Source: Isochrysis galbana
Lineage: Eukaryota; Haptophyta; Isochrysidales; Isochrysidaceae
Reading direction: 5' to 3'
DNA: 64,000 bases
NCBI GenBank assembly: GCA_018136815.1
Contig: CM030932.1
Coordinates: 3,781,790 to 3,845,789 of the forward strand
Under the pieces are notes generated by a model. It saw nothing but the letters and a program-made list of their open reading frames with translations. It was not told the DNA's origin and searched no databases. The position numbers and the translations under genes were made by a program. This document shows, piece after piece, positions 39,654 to 50,375 of the stretch (position 1 is its first letter; every line of letters begins with the position of its first letter).

Positions 39654-42600
39654 CTATACGCCATGCGAGGGCTCCCGACGATCGGCCACAGTGGCCACTG
39701 CCGGTGTGCTCACCACGCCTAGAGGGATGAGCTCCGCTTGGCCATTGCCAACCTGGAGCGCCCGCACGCCGTCGTGCATCGCGCATGCCACCGATCGGCT
39801 CTCGGCAACAGGCGCCGCAAATGGCTGTGGTTGTACCGCTGCAAGGGTCGCTGCCGTCGCGGGGCTCGGGTCGAGCGCGGGCGAAGGATTCGCCAGCCCT
39901 GCGGGCGCCGCGCCACACGTTGGCGCCCCCGCGCCAGGCGCTAAGCCATTGGCTTCGGCCCGTCGTCCCCCAACCCCTTGGTCCTCGACCGCAGACGGCA
40001 GCGGCGCGCTCGGCGACAGTGCGTCAACCGGAGGATGCTTGGCGAGGACGGCCGCCAGCGCGGCGGCGGCGGCGACATCTTCGCCCGCGACGGTCGTCCC
40101 GAATGTCCCCACCGCCGGCAGCACCGGCGCCACCTCGTCGACACCGGGCTGGCTTGCCTTGGCCTCTGGCTTGCCCGGCGCCATGCGTGTCCTCGAAGTC
40201 TCAACGGCTGCGGGAGCGCCCGTCGACCGGCGCTGCTCCAATGGCAGGACTGGCATCTGGCCGCACTCCTCCCTCAGCCGCTCCAGCATCTTGCCTAGCC
40301 GGGACTGGATCGACTCGACAGGCGCGATGGCGAAGTAGGAGCAGTTGCGCCCCGCAACACGGACGGCGTTGGCGTCAAGCAGCGGCGAGGAGGAGCCAGG
40401 CCGGTGAAAGTCGTGCACGGTGACCCTACACCGAATGCGAGGAGGGTCAGCGTGCCCGTGGGCGTGGGGCACTGTCGAGCTAGCAAGCAGAGGCCGGCGT
40501 AGCGATAGAGGCCGCCGAAGGCGGTGGCACGCGCACCGGTCATCAAAGAGCACGGCGGGGTGCAACGCCGTGATGGGCTCCCCGCTCTCCACATCGATAG
40601 CGTACGGCCCAGCCGTCCGTCCCTCGTTCGGGCCGTAGCCGGTTGGCGTCTTGTACGTCCAGAAGATGGACGGATCGTCGCCCTCGACGCCGATGAAGCC
40701 CTCGGACCGGGCCTCATCCGCAAACGTCTGGTAGCGCTGCGCGCCAATCGATTGCGTGAAGCGCACCTGAGCGCGGGCGGCGACGGCGGCCAGGTTGAGA
40801 GCACGGCTTTCGCATGGGACGAGGCGGTGGTGCGACGTGCAACAGGGGCCAGCGGACCCGCCGATTCAGCGGGCGGACGGCGGGGAGGAGCACATTGGCG
40901 AAGCGGTCGGTGCCGGCAGAGCGTGCGCGGCCGCACCATCCGTGTGTTGGCTTCCCTTCCGGAGATGTCGAAGAGCATGTGCGTTCGGTCATTCAGGAAG
41001 GCCGACTGGAGGCAGGCGATGTGTGCGAGCAGGAGAGCGGCCAGGCCGCGTACCTGCGGCACAAGGTACGTGGAGGGCGCTCGGCCGGAGGCGCACACCC
41101 ATCTGGGTGACGACGGCGAGGAGCAGCTCGGGATCGTGGGCAGCGGCGCGGCGCGAGCGAGCGCACCCCGGGCATGGCGCAAATAATATCGACAGAGAGC
41201 AGCGACGGCATGTGGAAGTGTGAGGAGAAGCGCGTGGCGCCTTCGAACGAGTTGGCCGAGTCGTAGCGCGCGCGCGGCAGCGTCTTGACCTCGGAGCGGC
41301 GGCCGAAGAAAAACATGCGGTCCTCTTGGCAGCTGTGGGAGCGCACGGGCGATACAAAGGCTCAGGGTGCGGCGCGGGGATGATTGGGGGCTGGATGGGG
41401 CGTGCGAGCGCATGACGGGCCGGCGACAGACGCACGCATGCGCCATGTGGTGGAACTGGGCGGCGGTCCACGGCGGCTGGAAGTCGGCGACCGACGCGAG
41501 GGCGTCGATGCGCATGGTCGGGATGTGCACCAAAACGAACACCTCCGCAGTGTCGCGGGACGTGTGTTGCGTGAAGTAGTCGAGCGTGATCCACGTGCGG
41601 CCTACGGGCGCAGCGACGCACGGCTGGGCGGGTTGAGTCGCGCACACGCGGCGGCGGGCACTCCAGAGGTGCGGCCGCGCACCTTTGCCGCCGTTGGTAG
41701 CGTCGGGGCGTGTGCACAGCCGCTGCAGCAGCTCCTTGCGCTCGCCGGCCGTCCAGAGTTGCTTCTGGCCCACCACCTGCGACGGCGGCGCAGGTCGACA
41801 CGCAACGGCGCGGGGCGCGCGGGCAGCGGGACGCGCGGGCAGCGGGACACGCACCTCGTTGTAGGCAGGCTTCGTCATGACGCAGTAATCGCGGAAGCAC
41901 GGCGTCGCATAGAGTGCCTGCAGCGTCCGGTTGAGCGCGATGGCACCGCCACGCAGCGGCGCTGACAGGTTGAGCGCGAGGGCTGAGCGGACGAGCAGTG
42001 CGTCCCACGCGGCCATGAGCTCGGCCTTGAGCCGTCGCGCCTTCCCCGCGAGGAGGTGCGCCACATTGTGCGCGCACACGCGCGCCTTGGTGAGCGGCGC
42101 GCCACGCTCGAGCTCGGCAGGCGGCTTGGCGAGCTCGTCGAACGCTCCGCGCAACCGCGCATCCATCTCGGACCAGCCGAGGCGCGCCCATTCCGCCTCG
42201 CACTCACGCAGCCGCCGCAGCGCCTCGGCGAGGGGCGCTCGCCAGCCGAGCTCAGCTGGAGGCGGGAGCGGCGGCGCCGGTGCGCCGTCCACGCGCGGCC
42301 GCTTTGCCGACTCGGCGGCATCACTGGCCACCTCGCATGCCGTGTCAGCCGAAGCTTGCGCCTCGTCGTCGCCGCCCTCAGCCGCCTCCATGGCGTCGCG
42401 GTAGCCCTCGCCGCGCACACACCAGCGCGCGGCCGCCGAGAGCCGCGGCGGCCGGGGCGCACCATCGACGGCCGGCTCCTCCTCCGCGGCGGCCGCCCGT
42501 CCTCCTCCGGGGGCCGGTACGCTCGCTCGCACCTCAGCCTCGCGCCGTCTCGCCTTGGCGTGCGCGGCCTCTGCTGCCTCGTCCCCCAGCGCGCGGCGCA

Positions 42601-42955
42601 TCCCGTCTAGGGCGCGGCTCAGCGCTGCGGGCACGAAGAACGGGATCGAGTGATGCTGCAGCAGCTCGAGCGCAGCGGCCGGCTCGATGCTCTCGCTCCT
42701 CTCGCCCTGGGTCTGCAGCGCCTCGACGCCTCCTGCTGCCGCCAAGGATGCAGCCGCCTCTGCCAGCCCGGGGAGCGCGCCGCGCGTGGTGCGGGTCTCT
42801 TGGAGGAGGGGAGGTGTCGAGGACGAGGCGGCCGCGCCTCTCCGCCGCTTCTCGCCGGTGCGCCGCCTGCGAGAGCCTTCTTCCGATGATTCGGGCGTCG
42901 AGCGTTCGCTCTCCGACCGGCGAGGAGGAGGGACGAGGGGCCGCTTGCCCTCCAT
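39654..42955 (-). CDS. Unrecognised 881-aa protein, seven exons
   Basis: No known family recognised. Exons (high to low): 42955-41855, 41776-41683, 41601-41436, 41332-41167, 41053-40937, 40766-40537, 40425-39654; all introns are short (74-166 bp) GT-AG, and phases close to exactly 882 codons, which strongly supports a real gene. The N-terminus is basic (PPRRSESERS then RRRRTGEKRRRG), a likely nuclear signal. Residues 100-365 are Ala/Glu-rich helices. The compact middle (about 368-640) holds GRTWITLDYFTQHTSRDTAE, RMFFFGRRSEVK, HMLFDISGREANTRM and DDPSIFWTYKTPTGYGP. The C-terminal 200 residues are Ala/Pro-rich and disordered. ATG 42955 was chosen over one 99 bp upstream, which adds only Ser/Pro residues. 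A nuclear role is a guess. Confidence 0.7.
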
Positions 42956-43495
42956 CCAGCAAGAAAAGGGGGGGTGGGGCAAGCAAGAGGGGTGGCGGGG
43001 AGGGGAGGGGGGGAGGGAGAGAGAGGAGGCAGATGGGGAGGGAGCGCGCAGCAAGCAAGTCGGGAGAGAGGGAGAAGGAGAGAGGGAGAGGGGCGCCGAG
43101 CGGTTGGCGCGCGCGCCGACTCGTCGCCGGCGTTTACTTTTAATGTTTCCACTCAGTACATACTCATAGGAGAAGTTCTATCGAGTACATATCCATACTC
43201 TAGTAGCTACTAATAGTAGGACGTGCTTTAGCTTTAGTCTGAGTCGCTATCCGTTAGAAACACATCGGGAGCTATATTTGTAAGCGAGAGGGGAGTAGAG
43301 GCGATCGCTCCCCGTCTTAAGCCCGCTCCAGAATGATCTTCCGCCCGCCTATCGTACAGGTGCGCCACAGTCCAGAGTCCAGGGCACCAGCACCAGGGCA
43401 CCAGGGCGAGGCTCTCGTCTCACGTCGTTACATTAGAACGTTGGACATTGGCTTGAGACTTGATGCTTGATCAAGTGTTCAATTGTTATTGTTAT
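42956..43495. other. Intergenic region upstream of the unknown gene
   Basis: Purine-rich GGGAGAGAGGGAG tract at 43000-43090, likely promoter or 5' UTR of the minus-strand gene, then ordinary sequence to the next retroelement. The TACTCATAGG / TACATATCCATAC region at 43160-43200 shows nothing recognisable. Confidence 0.4.
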
Positions 43496-44130
43496 CAACC
43501 TACTTTTATAAGTGGGGGTCAATGGGGGCCTCGCGCCCCCTCACTCCCTCACTCCTCACTCCATCGCGGACACCCCGACACCCCCCGGGGGTGGGCCCGT
43601 ACAATCACCCCCAGCCCCTGCCCTCTGGCAGGGGCAGGGCACTCATCAATCCAGCCCAGACCCCTAGTGGGCGCGGGCCGCGAGCCGCACTCCCACGCCC
43701 GCATTTGGCCTGCCCTCGAGCTGACTCCCCCCTTGTCCCTGGTCACCAGGCATACAGGGGCCTTTGGCCTTTGGGCCTTTGGGTGTTTGGGTGGCTCCCA
43801 TGGCCAACAACGGGGCGAGCGTGGGAGAGTCAGGGCGGGGGACACGGACAGGGGCTGAGCCCCAGCCCCAGCCACCACTGGCCCCTGACCCGCCTTTGCT
43901 GGCCCTCTGGGAGCCCCCACAGGATCTCTGAGAGCAGGCCAGGGCGCGCGCATGGCGACGCGCCATAGGGACGACGCGGGGTGAGAGTGAGGAGAGGGAG
44001 AGGGGGGGTTTGCACCCCCCCCGATGGAGTGCGGTGAGAAACAGGCCCCGTTTGCGTTAGCAAACGCGTAGGGGGCAGCTAGCGACAAGAGGGAAGAGTG
44101 CGGATGCGACATAGATGGTGGATACGTGAA
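43496..44130 (+). mobile_element. SINE-like family A copy
   Basis: Starts with ACCTACTTTTATAAGTGGGG (stem CTACTT / AAGTGG) and GGTCAATGGGGGCCTCGC, almost identical to 52061-52100. It shares CAGCCCCTGCCCTCTGGCAG and GTGGGCGCGGGCCGCGAGCC with the copies at 10.8 and 8.1 kb. The 3' end is uncertain, near 44130. No target duplication was seen. Confidence 0.65.
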
Positions 44131-44931
44131 TAAAGTGGCTGAATATGTAATATTGTAGATGATTGCGACAGACACAGACTGCGGGCAAGACGTAGGGCGG
44201 TGACCCAAGGTCGAGGAGAGTACCCTAAGAGTGGCATAGGTTACTCGAGTTGCGGTCACTTATTTCTCGAGGATTGCTCACGGCGCGAGCGGGTATGGGC
44301 CGTTGCTTCCTTTGTTGACGAGAGTCCCCCCCCCCCCCCCGGTGCTTTTCCTTGGGCCCCTGGTCGGGTCCGCCAACGGCAGCCCCGCCGCCCCGCCCCC
44401 CGTTCATATGCGTGCCCCGTACCCGATGTCCCCCGGCTCCTCCTCGTCCCTCCCCAGTCCCCTTGTTCATACAATTCCCACTTATGATCCACAGCGCTCC
44501 ACCCACGCCACCACAGCTACCAACATGCTTAGCATATGGATATGAATATGGACACAGGCGCAGCCGCGGTCGTGGAGCAGGGCCGGCGGCGGCGGGCTTA
44601 GCCCGGCCGCAGGAAGTTGGGATTGAAGCGGGGGTGTGGGGTGCAGGGGGGGGGCATGAAGACGATGAGTATGTAGCCAAACGGTGGAGCAGCAACAACA
44701 CGCAGTATCCTACACAGCACACACGAAAACTCATGAGAGTGCAGCTAGCATAGCCCCTCAACCCCGCCCACGCTGCTTGCCCGCACTTTGTGTGGGAGCC
44801 ATTGGATGGGAACTCGCGAGTCAGTCGTCCCAGTATGCCGCGCGGCAGGCTCGGAGCTTTGCATTGCGCGCGCCCGGCGAGCAGGCGGCCAGACGGCAGC
44901 ATGAAGTACACTCGCTGGCGGCGGAGCTGGT
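44131..44931. other. Intergenic region, no gene recognised
   Basis: C run at 44326-44340, Gly/Pro-coding low complexity around 44340-44400 and 44560-44660. No family motif in any frame. It lies 3' of the minus-strand coiled-coil gene. Confidence 0.4.
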
Positions 44932-47310
44932 TCATCTGCTCTCACCACTCCGCACCACGATCGCAGCGGCACTGCCGGCACCCGCTGCTATGCCGCCCCC
45001 GATCAGGTCGGCGATCAGGCCGTGATTCCCGGCACCCTCCGAGTCAGTCCGGTGCATAAGCTCGAGGAGCTTGCGCTTCTCCCACTCGGTCGACTCGAAG
45101 AGGGCGCCAGCCGCCATCTCGTCCGCGCGCGCCACCCGCTTGGTGCGCGGCCCGCGTGCGCTCTTGACACCCGCCTTGGGCGGTGCCGCCGGCAGCGTCG
45201 TCCCTCCCGAGATCACCGGCCGATTGTGGGGCGGCACGCCCTTGCCCCCCGCTCCCGAGCGCGGCGTCCTGTCCGTACGCGGCGTCGCACTCGCAGGGTC
45301 CGCCGGCGAGTCGGCCGCGTCCACGGACGGGCGCACCTGGCCTGAGATGCTCGCCAAAGCGCCCCGCGGCGTGCCGCCGCCTTTACCGCGCGCGCCACCC
45401 CTCCCGCCGTCGGCCGCCAGCGCGTGCCGGTCAGCGCCGCGGGGGGACTGCTGCGCTGGCGCGCTGCGCGGGCTGGCGCGCGCCGGTGGTGCCGGCGCGC
45501 TCGCGCGCGGCCTCGGCAACCGGTCCACGTTGTCCACGCGCGAGAGGAAGACGCCCTCCGGCGCCTCCCAATCGCCAATTGCGGCCGCCTCGTCCGTTGC
45601 CGCCACCGCCGCCTTGAGGATCGCCGCGCCAACAGCAACCGTCGGAGGTGCGCACACCACGTCGGTTGCGAGCGCATCTCTGGCCGCCGCGTCGCGGATT
45701 GACTTGAGGTGGCGTACCGCCTCCGCCTCGTACCGCGCCATCTCGGCACGGCCCATGCCGAGCACCTCGGGTGGCAGCTCGCGCAGGTAGAGCACACGCG
45801 CGAGCAGCTCGGAGAGTACGCCAAAGAGGCCCGACTGCTGCTCACGCGCGTGCTCCGCCTCCTCCATCATCTGTTCCATCTTCTCGTTGGCGAGCGCCTC
45901 CGACGTGCGCGCCGCGCCGAGCGCCGCGCGCAGAGACTCCACCTCTGCGTGCGCGGCGGCGAGCGCCTCCGCGCTAGCGGCCGCCTCCTCAGCGGAGGCG
46001 GCGGCCGAGCGCTGCGCCGCCGCCTCGTCAGCGCGTGCGCGCGCCATCGACGCCTCCACCTCATCGAGCGTGGCGCGCATCTCGCGCAGCCGGCGCGTCG
46101 ACTCGTCTCGCGCCTCGAGCGCCTGCGGGCGGTGCGGGAGAGGGGAGGGGGGGGAGGGTTGGCCATCGCGAGGCAACGCGTGCGCAAGGGCCGGGGCATG
46201 CGGGCGGCGGGCGCGCACCTCCTCGCGATCCAGATCCGCCCGCTCGAGCGTCGCGAGCGAGCTCGCCACCTTGCGTTGCGTCTCCTCGAACCTCGCGTGC
46301 GCCTCGTTCAGCCGTTGCTGCAGCGACTTGTTTTCGAGCGCGAGCGTGCTGGCGCGCTCCTCGGCGGCGGCTTGCGCTTTCTCAGCGCATCGACGCGCCG
46401 CGTCAGCCTGGCTCATCACGAGCCCGCGCCGTTCGTTGTCCTTGCGCAGCGGCTCGACGCTCTTATCGAGCCGCTCGAGCCGCACCTCTAGCCGAAAGCG
46501 CTGCTTGCGCTCGGACGCTGCCTTGGAGTCGGCGGCGCTGCGCGCCGTCTGCGCTTCGCGCAGCCGGCGCTCGAGGGAGAGAGTGCGCGCCTTCTCCTGA
46601 TCGAGCTGTTCGCTCAGCGTGCGCACTCGCTCCTCGAGCTTTGCAGCAGCCGCCTGGGACGCGTTCAGCGCGAAGCTCTTCTGCAGCGCCTCCTCGGCCG
46701 CGGCGTTGCGCCGCTCGACCTCCACGCGCATCTTCTCGTTGATCCGGTCCATCTGCTCGCGAAGCACTGCCTCGCGCGCTTCCGCCTCGGCGATGACGCC
46801 GTCGGCTAGCTCGCGCTGCTGCTCGCCCTCGACCGAGCTGAGCGCCGAGGCGTTGCTCGCGTGGCGGCCCAGCTGTAGGGGTAGCCGCGCGCGCCGCGGA
46901 GTGGCGAGCCCGCCGCCGAGCGCCGCCATCGCCTTGCTGCCGCGGCGTGGAGAGGACGCCAGGTCGCCCAGCTCCCTCCCGGTCCCCCAGCCTGCCGGCA
47001 GCGGTGGCGGCTTTAGCTCGTCGGGAAGCGGCGGCCCCGCGCTCAGCCTGGCCGAGCCATTGCGTAGCTTGTGAATGTCCCTCTCCTCGGCCGGCACGTA
47101 CGCCGGCCACCGGCCGAATAGCTGGAGCGAGAGCTGTGCATACTGAGTGAGGTACGTCGAGAGGGCAGCGTCGACTGCCTCGAGGTCCGCGGCGGCCTCG
47201 GGAGGCAGCGGAGGAGCGGGGGAGGGAGGCAGCGGAGGAGCGGGGGAGGGAGGCAGAGGAGGAGGGGAGGAGTCAGCTGAGGGCGCTGGAAGTGGAAGCG
47301 GTGAGGACAT
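44932..47310 (-). CDS. Coiled-coil protein with proline-rich N-terminus, two exons
   Basis: Exons 47310-46219 and 46122-44932, both phase 0, joined by a 96-bp GT-AG intron (GAGGAG|GTGCGC, CCGCAG|GCG); 760 aa. Residues 1-50 are PPLPPSP repeats. About 55-95 may be a small folded segment (LSTYLTQYAQLSLQLFGRWP). About 165-520 is one long heptad-rich coiled coil (EEALQKSFALNASQAAAAKL and similar). The C-terminal 250 residues are Pro/Ala/Gly-rich with Ser-Pro and Thr-Pro sites, ending near TDSEGAGNHGLIADLIGGGI. Long Ala/Glu/Arg coils of this type occur in cytoskeletal, basal-body and Golgi proteins; no specific family is recognised. Confidence 0.75.
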   Translation of the reverse strand: MSSPLPLPAPSADSSPPPLPPSPAPPLPPSPAPPLPPEAAADLEAVDAALSTYLTQYAQLSLQLFGRWPAYVPAEERDIHKLRNGSARLSAGPPLPDELKPPPLPAGWGTGRELGDLASSPRRGSKAMAALGGGLATPRRARLPLQLGRHASNASALSSVEGEQQRELADGVIAEAEAREAVLREQMDRINEKMRVEVERRNAAAEEALQKSFALNASQAAAAKLEERVRTLSEQLDQEKARTLSLERRLREAQTARSAADSKAASERKQRFRLEVRLERLDKSVEPLRKDNERRGLVMSQADAARRCAEKAQAAAEERASTLALENKSLQQRLNEAHARFEETQRKVASSLATLERADLDREEVRARRPHAPALAHALPRDGQPSPPSPLPHRPQALEARDESTRRLREMRATLDEVEASMARARADEAAAQRSAAASAEEAAASAEALAAAHAEVESLRAALGAARTSEALANEKMEQMMEEAEHAREQQSGLFGVLSELLARVLYLRELPPEVLGMGRAEMARYEAEAVRHLKSIRDAAARDALATDVVCAPPTVAVGAAILKAAVAATDEAAAIGDWEAPEGVFLSRVDNVDRLPRPRASAPAPPARASPRSAPAQQSPRGADRHALAADGGRGGARGKGGGTPRGALASISGQVRPSVDAADSPADPASATPRTDRTPRSGAGGKGVPPHNRPVISGGTTLPAAPPKAGVKSARGPRTKRVARADEMAAGALFESTEWEKRKLLELMHRTDSEGAGNHGLIADLIGGGIAAGAGSAAAIVVRSGESR

Positions 47311-47484
47311 TGGAGGAAGAGGGGATACGGGGAGGGTGGGGCGAGGGCGGAGGGGGAAGGGAAGGGGTGTTGGCGTCCAGGGGGGGCACCCGCCTCTCTA
47401 CTTCTCTCCCTCTCTCTCCCCCCCTCTTTCTCTCTCTCTGTCCCCTCTCCCTCCCCCTCCCTCCCTCCCTCGCTCTCTCCCTCC

Positions 47485-47521
<37 letters not shown>

Positions 47522-48017
47522 TCCCTCTCTCCTCTCTCTCTCTTTCTCCCTCTCTCTTCTCTCTCTCTCTTCTCTCTCCAGAGGAGAGAGAGAGAGGCCA
47601 GAGAAGAGAGAGAGAGGATCAGGAAGGAAGGGGGAAGAAGAGAGGGGCAGCTGAGAGAGTCCAATCCACTGAGCGTTCACCGTCCGATTTATTATCTCTT
47701 TCCTATGGTTTCATTCAGCCACTCCGAGGAGAAGTCGACCGACATCCCAGATTCGCACTCCCTCTCGCTCTTCCCTCTTCTCAAGCTCATACTCTATATT
47801 CTCACTCCAAAAAAAAAAAGGTACCTCTCCCCCTAACTCTCCTCTCTCTCTCTCTCTCTCTCTCCGCAACAGACCAACAGAACGAACCGCAGGCGAGCGA
47901 AAAACAAAAACAAAACTCCCGCCCACAGTAGAGAGGTACTACTACTATACAAATAAATAAAAAACATCCTTGAAGGTTGAAGGTGCCTGCTACGCTACTA
48001 GATGTACTCCTCACCCC
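47311..48017. repeat. Pyrimidine/purine microsatellites upstream of the coiled-coil gene
   Basis: CT and CTCC runs at 47395-47580 turn into GAGAGAGG runs at 47580-47660, giving an imperfect foldback. A (CT)n tract lies at 47838-47865. Probably 5' flank of the minus-strand gene. 47870-48017 holds no recognised feature. Confidence 0.8.
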
Positions 48018-48033
48018 AGGACCCTACATCCTA

Positions 48034-49189
48034 AATTAAATTTTTAACAAATTTTTATGGGACGCGGCGCGGCAAAGGAACGGGACTAGCGCGCACACAA
48101 GACAGGACTCCCTGCCGCGGCGAGCGCAAGCACCCTTCCCCCTTGTGCCACCCAGCTCTTCACTAGCTTACTACCTGCGCTAGCCGGAGCACCCCTCCCT
48201 CCACACTCAAGCAGCCCCCCACGCCAGGATCCTGTTTTGGTCTCGCAGGCAAGGGGGCCTAATGGGAGGGTGAGGAGCAACTCCTCAGAGGGGAGCTGTG
48301 GGGAAGGAGATGTCTGAGTGGGGGCGCTATACCCTTGCGCTAGGCATGGGCAGCGACGCCGCCTCAAGACATGTCCTCCCTCTGGTCTTGAGTCGAAATT
48401 TTGGTGTTTGAATCCGAGGGCGAGGGGGTTTGTGCTTCTTGGGTTGGTTGTAGTGGGATGAGGGAGTGGGAGATGGAGTGAAGTGTTGAAAGAGGGCCCA
48501 AGGCAGGGCACTGAGTTGTAGGTACTTGTGGCCCACAAGCGTGGGGTGAAAACGAAAAGTGTATCAACATGTGTCTTGAATTTGAAGTTTTTGGTGCTTT
48601 GAACAGAGGACGGGGGGGTTCGTGCCGTTTGGGTTGGTTGAAGTGTGAAGGGGGAGTGGGAGAGGGAGTCTAGTGTTGAGAGAGGGCCCAAGGCAGGGCA
48701 CTGAGTGATTCGTACTAGTGGCCCACAAGAGTGGGGTGAAGACGAGAATTGTGTCAACAAGTTGGAAAACAGAGGCATGGGGTGCTCTCCGTATGGGGTT
48801 GATGGGTTGATGGTTGTGAAGTGCCCTCCCATGTTGGGTGCACTGATGGTAGAGGTTTCCACCATGGGGAGGGCAGCTGAGCTGCCCTCCTACATGAGGT
48901 GCTCTTGGGGTGGGAGGGTTTCCCACTGTTGGAGGGGGTCTCCAAGACCCCCTGCATGATGCGCAGAGCCATGGTGGCAACCTGTTCGGTGCCAGTGCTC
49001 GCCACCCCGCGCGCTTGCGCGGGTGTGGTTTGGATGGGTTGGATGGGCTCTGAGAGGGCTTTCTGACGAGCCGCCTCGGGCGGCGTGGGGCGTCCCAGGT
49101 CCCAGGTGGGGCGCGGTGGCGAGGGTCGCCTGGGGCTCGGGAGCGGTCGCGGCACGCTCCATAGTTCAAACTATAACAATAGTTTTAGG
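48034..49189 (-). mobile_element. Family C non-LTR retroelement with 16-bp target duplication
   Basis: Flanked by AGGACCCTACATCCTA at 48018-48033 and 49190-49205. On the minus strand it opens CCTAAAACTATTGTTATAG (hairpin AACTAT / ATAGTT), then TTTGAACTATGGAGCGTGCC, and ends in an A/T-rich tail (48034-48056). A ~190-bp segment containing CAAGGCAGGGCACTGAGT is duplicated in tandem inside (48495 and 48685). A related copy lies at 34.0-34.5 kb. The ORFs have no reverse transcriptase, so it is non-autonomous. Confidence 0.87.
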
Positions 49190-49201
49190 AGGACCCTACA
49201 T

Positions 49202-49396
49202 CCTACATGGTAAACACGGGTTTACCGTGTTTGTACAGAGGCCCAAAACAGCCCGTTTTCACCGTGTTTGAAACGCCCTCCCTAGCAGCATGCAGCATGC
49301 CGTGTTTGCGAGGTTCCCGTGTTTCTAGAAAAGCCAAAAACAGCAGGCCGTATTTGCTGTGTTTGGAGCCCTCCCCTGCCGTGTTTCACATCTAGA
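49202..49396. mobile_element. Word-type MITE, AAACAC type, left end split by the family C insertion
   Basis: Left end CCTACATGGTAAACACGGG, right end CCGTGTTTCACATCTAG. The interior is made of CCGTGTTT / AAACACGG words. The family C retroelement appears to have landed four bases inside its left end, since CCTA at 49202-49205 is also part of the retroelement's target duplication. Its own 8-bp duplication is not clear. Confidence 0.65.
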
Positions 49397-49529
49397 CCCA
49401 GGACCTCCGCTTGAGATCGCCCGTGCCCCACTCCCCTTCTTGCTCCCCCCCTCGTTCGGTACTACTACTACGTAATACAGGAGGGGTGCCGAGAGGACAC
49501 GCAATCCTACGGGAGATGGAGATGGGGAA

Positions 49530-49740
49530 CCTCGCTCGATGGGAAATACGCATTTACATTTACCGTATTTGGCCGCCGGCAAAATATATATGTCTTCTGC
49601 TGTATTAGGAGCGCGTCATGGGTTGTAGGCCTCGAAAGTATTTGCAATGAATTCTGCCAGAGGCCAAATACACCCGTATTTGGCCGTATTCAGACCGTAT
49701 TCCGTATTTGCAGTTTGCAAGCCCCGTTTCCTATGGGTGG
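49530..49740. mobile_element. Probable word-type MITE remnant, AAATAC type
   Basis: Starts near CGATGGGAAATACGC and is filled with CCGTATTTGGCCG words, with the GGCCTCGAAAGTATTTGCAA segment similar to GGCCTCGAATTTCTTTGCGA in the element at 56.6-56.9 kb. The right end is not clean and no target duplication was found. Confidence 0.5.
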
Positions 49741-49744
49741 TCCG

Positions 49745-50062
49745 TGTCAGGCGCCTTGGTACCCTTGGGGATTGGTCGACTTTCTTGTATACAAGGAGCC
49801 TGGGGGCTCGTGGCTCATGGTGGGCTTCTGACGCGGCGTGTGCGGCTTGTATGGGACCCGCCCGGGCCCGTAGGCTCTCGATTACCACCCGCGGTCGGTC
49901 GTGCTGGTGTTGGCGCCCTCGCGCTGGCGCTTCGTTGGCGCGGCCTCGCACATGGGCCGTTCAGTCGGGTCAGTCGGTGCGGCGGCGTGGGCGGTGGGAG
50001 AGGAGGGGAGTGGCGCGCGTCACCCATGGATCCTATCTTTTGACGAAAGATAGTTCAACACG
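49745..50062 (-). mobile_element. Hairpin-led SINE-like element, minus orientation
   Basis: On the minus strand the hairpin CTATCTTT / AAAGATAG (loop CGTCA) at about 50031-50053 is followed by GATCCATGGGTGACGCGCGC. It resembles the other 5' ends in structure but its body is not clearly related to families A or C. The 3' limit is arbitrary. Confidence 0.45.
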
Positions 50063-50375
50063 GAATCCGTAGAGAAACCTGCACCAATGAAATTCCCACG
50101 GTTGTTATACCACTCGTTCCAGATTGCAATGGCCCCGAGCTTGAGGCCCCTGACCGTAGCCGCCGCCAGACGAAGCAAATGACGGCCGCGCATCGAGCAA
50201 GCGCTGCTCGACAACACCCATCATTCGTCCATCCCTTGCCCCAAACTGCTACCCACACAACTACGTCACAAGCCCATCCACCGATTGCGACGGCCAGCCG
50301 GGGTGCGTCATGACCTTCGCATCTCAGTTTGAACGCTCTACAACCGGCCAACGAAGTGTCCCACGCCGCCGTATG
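50063..50375. other. 3' flank of the kinase gene, nothing recognised
   Basis: About 310 bp of ordinary sequence between a retroelement 5' end and the stop codon of the minus-strand kinase gene. Confidence 0.4.

Noticed and set aside
40989-42203. 404-codon minus-strand ORF
   Set aside because: Alternate frame across introns of the seven-exon unknown gene; no splice logic of its own.
49202-49396. 8-bp duplication for this MITE
   Set aside because: Candidate flanks CCCTACAT and CCCAGGAC agree at only about half the positions.
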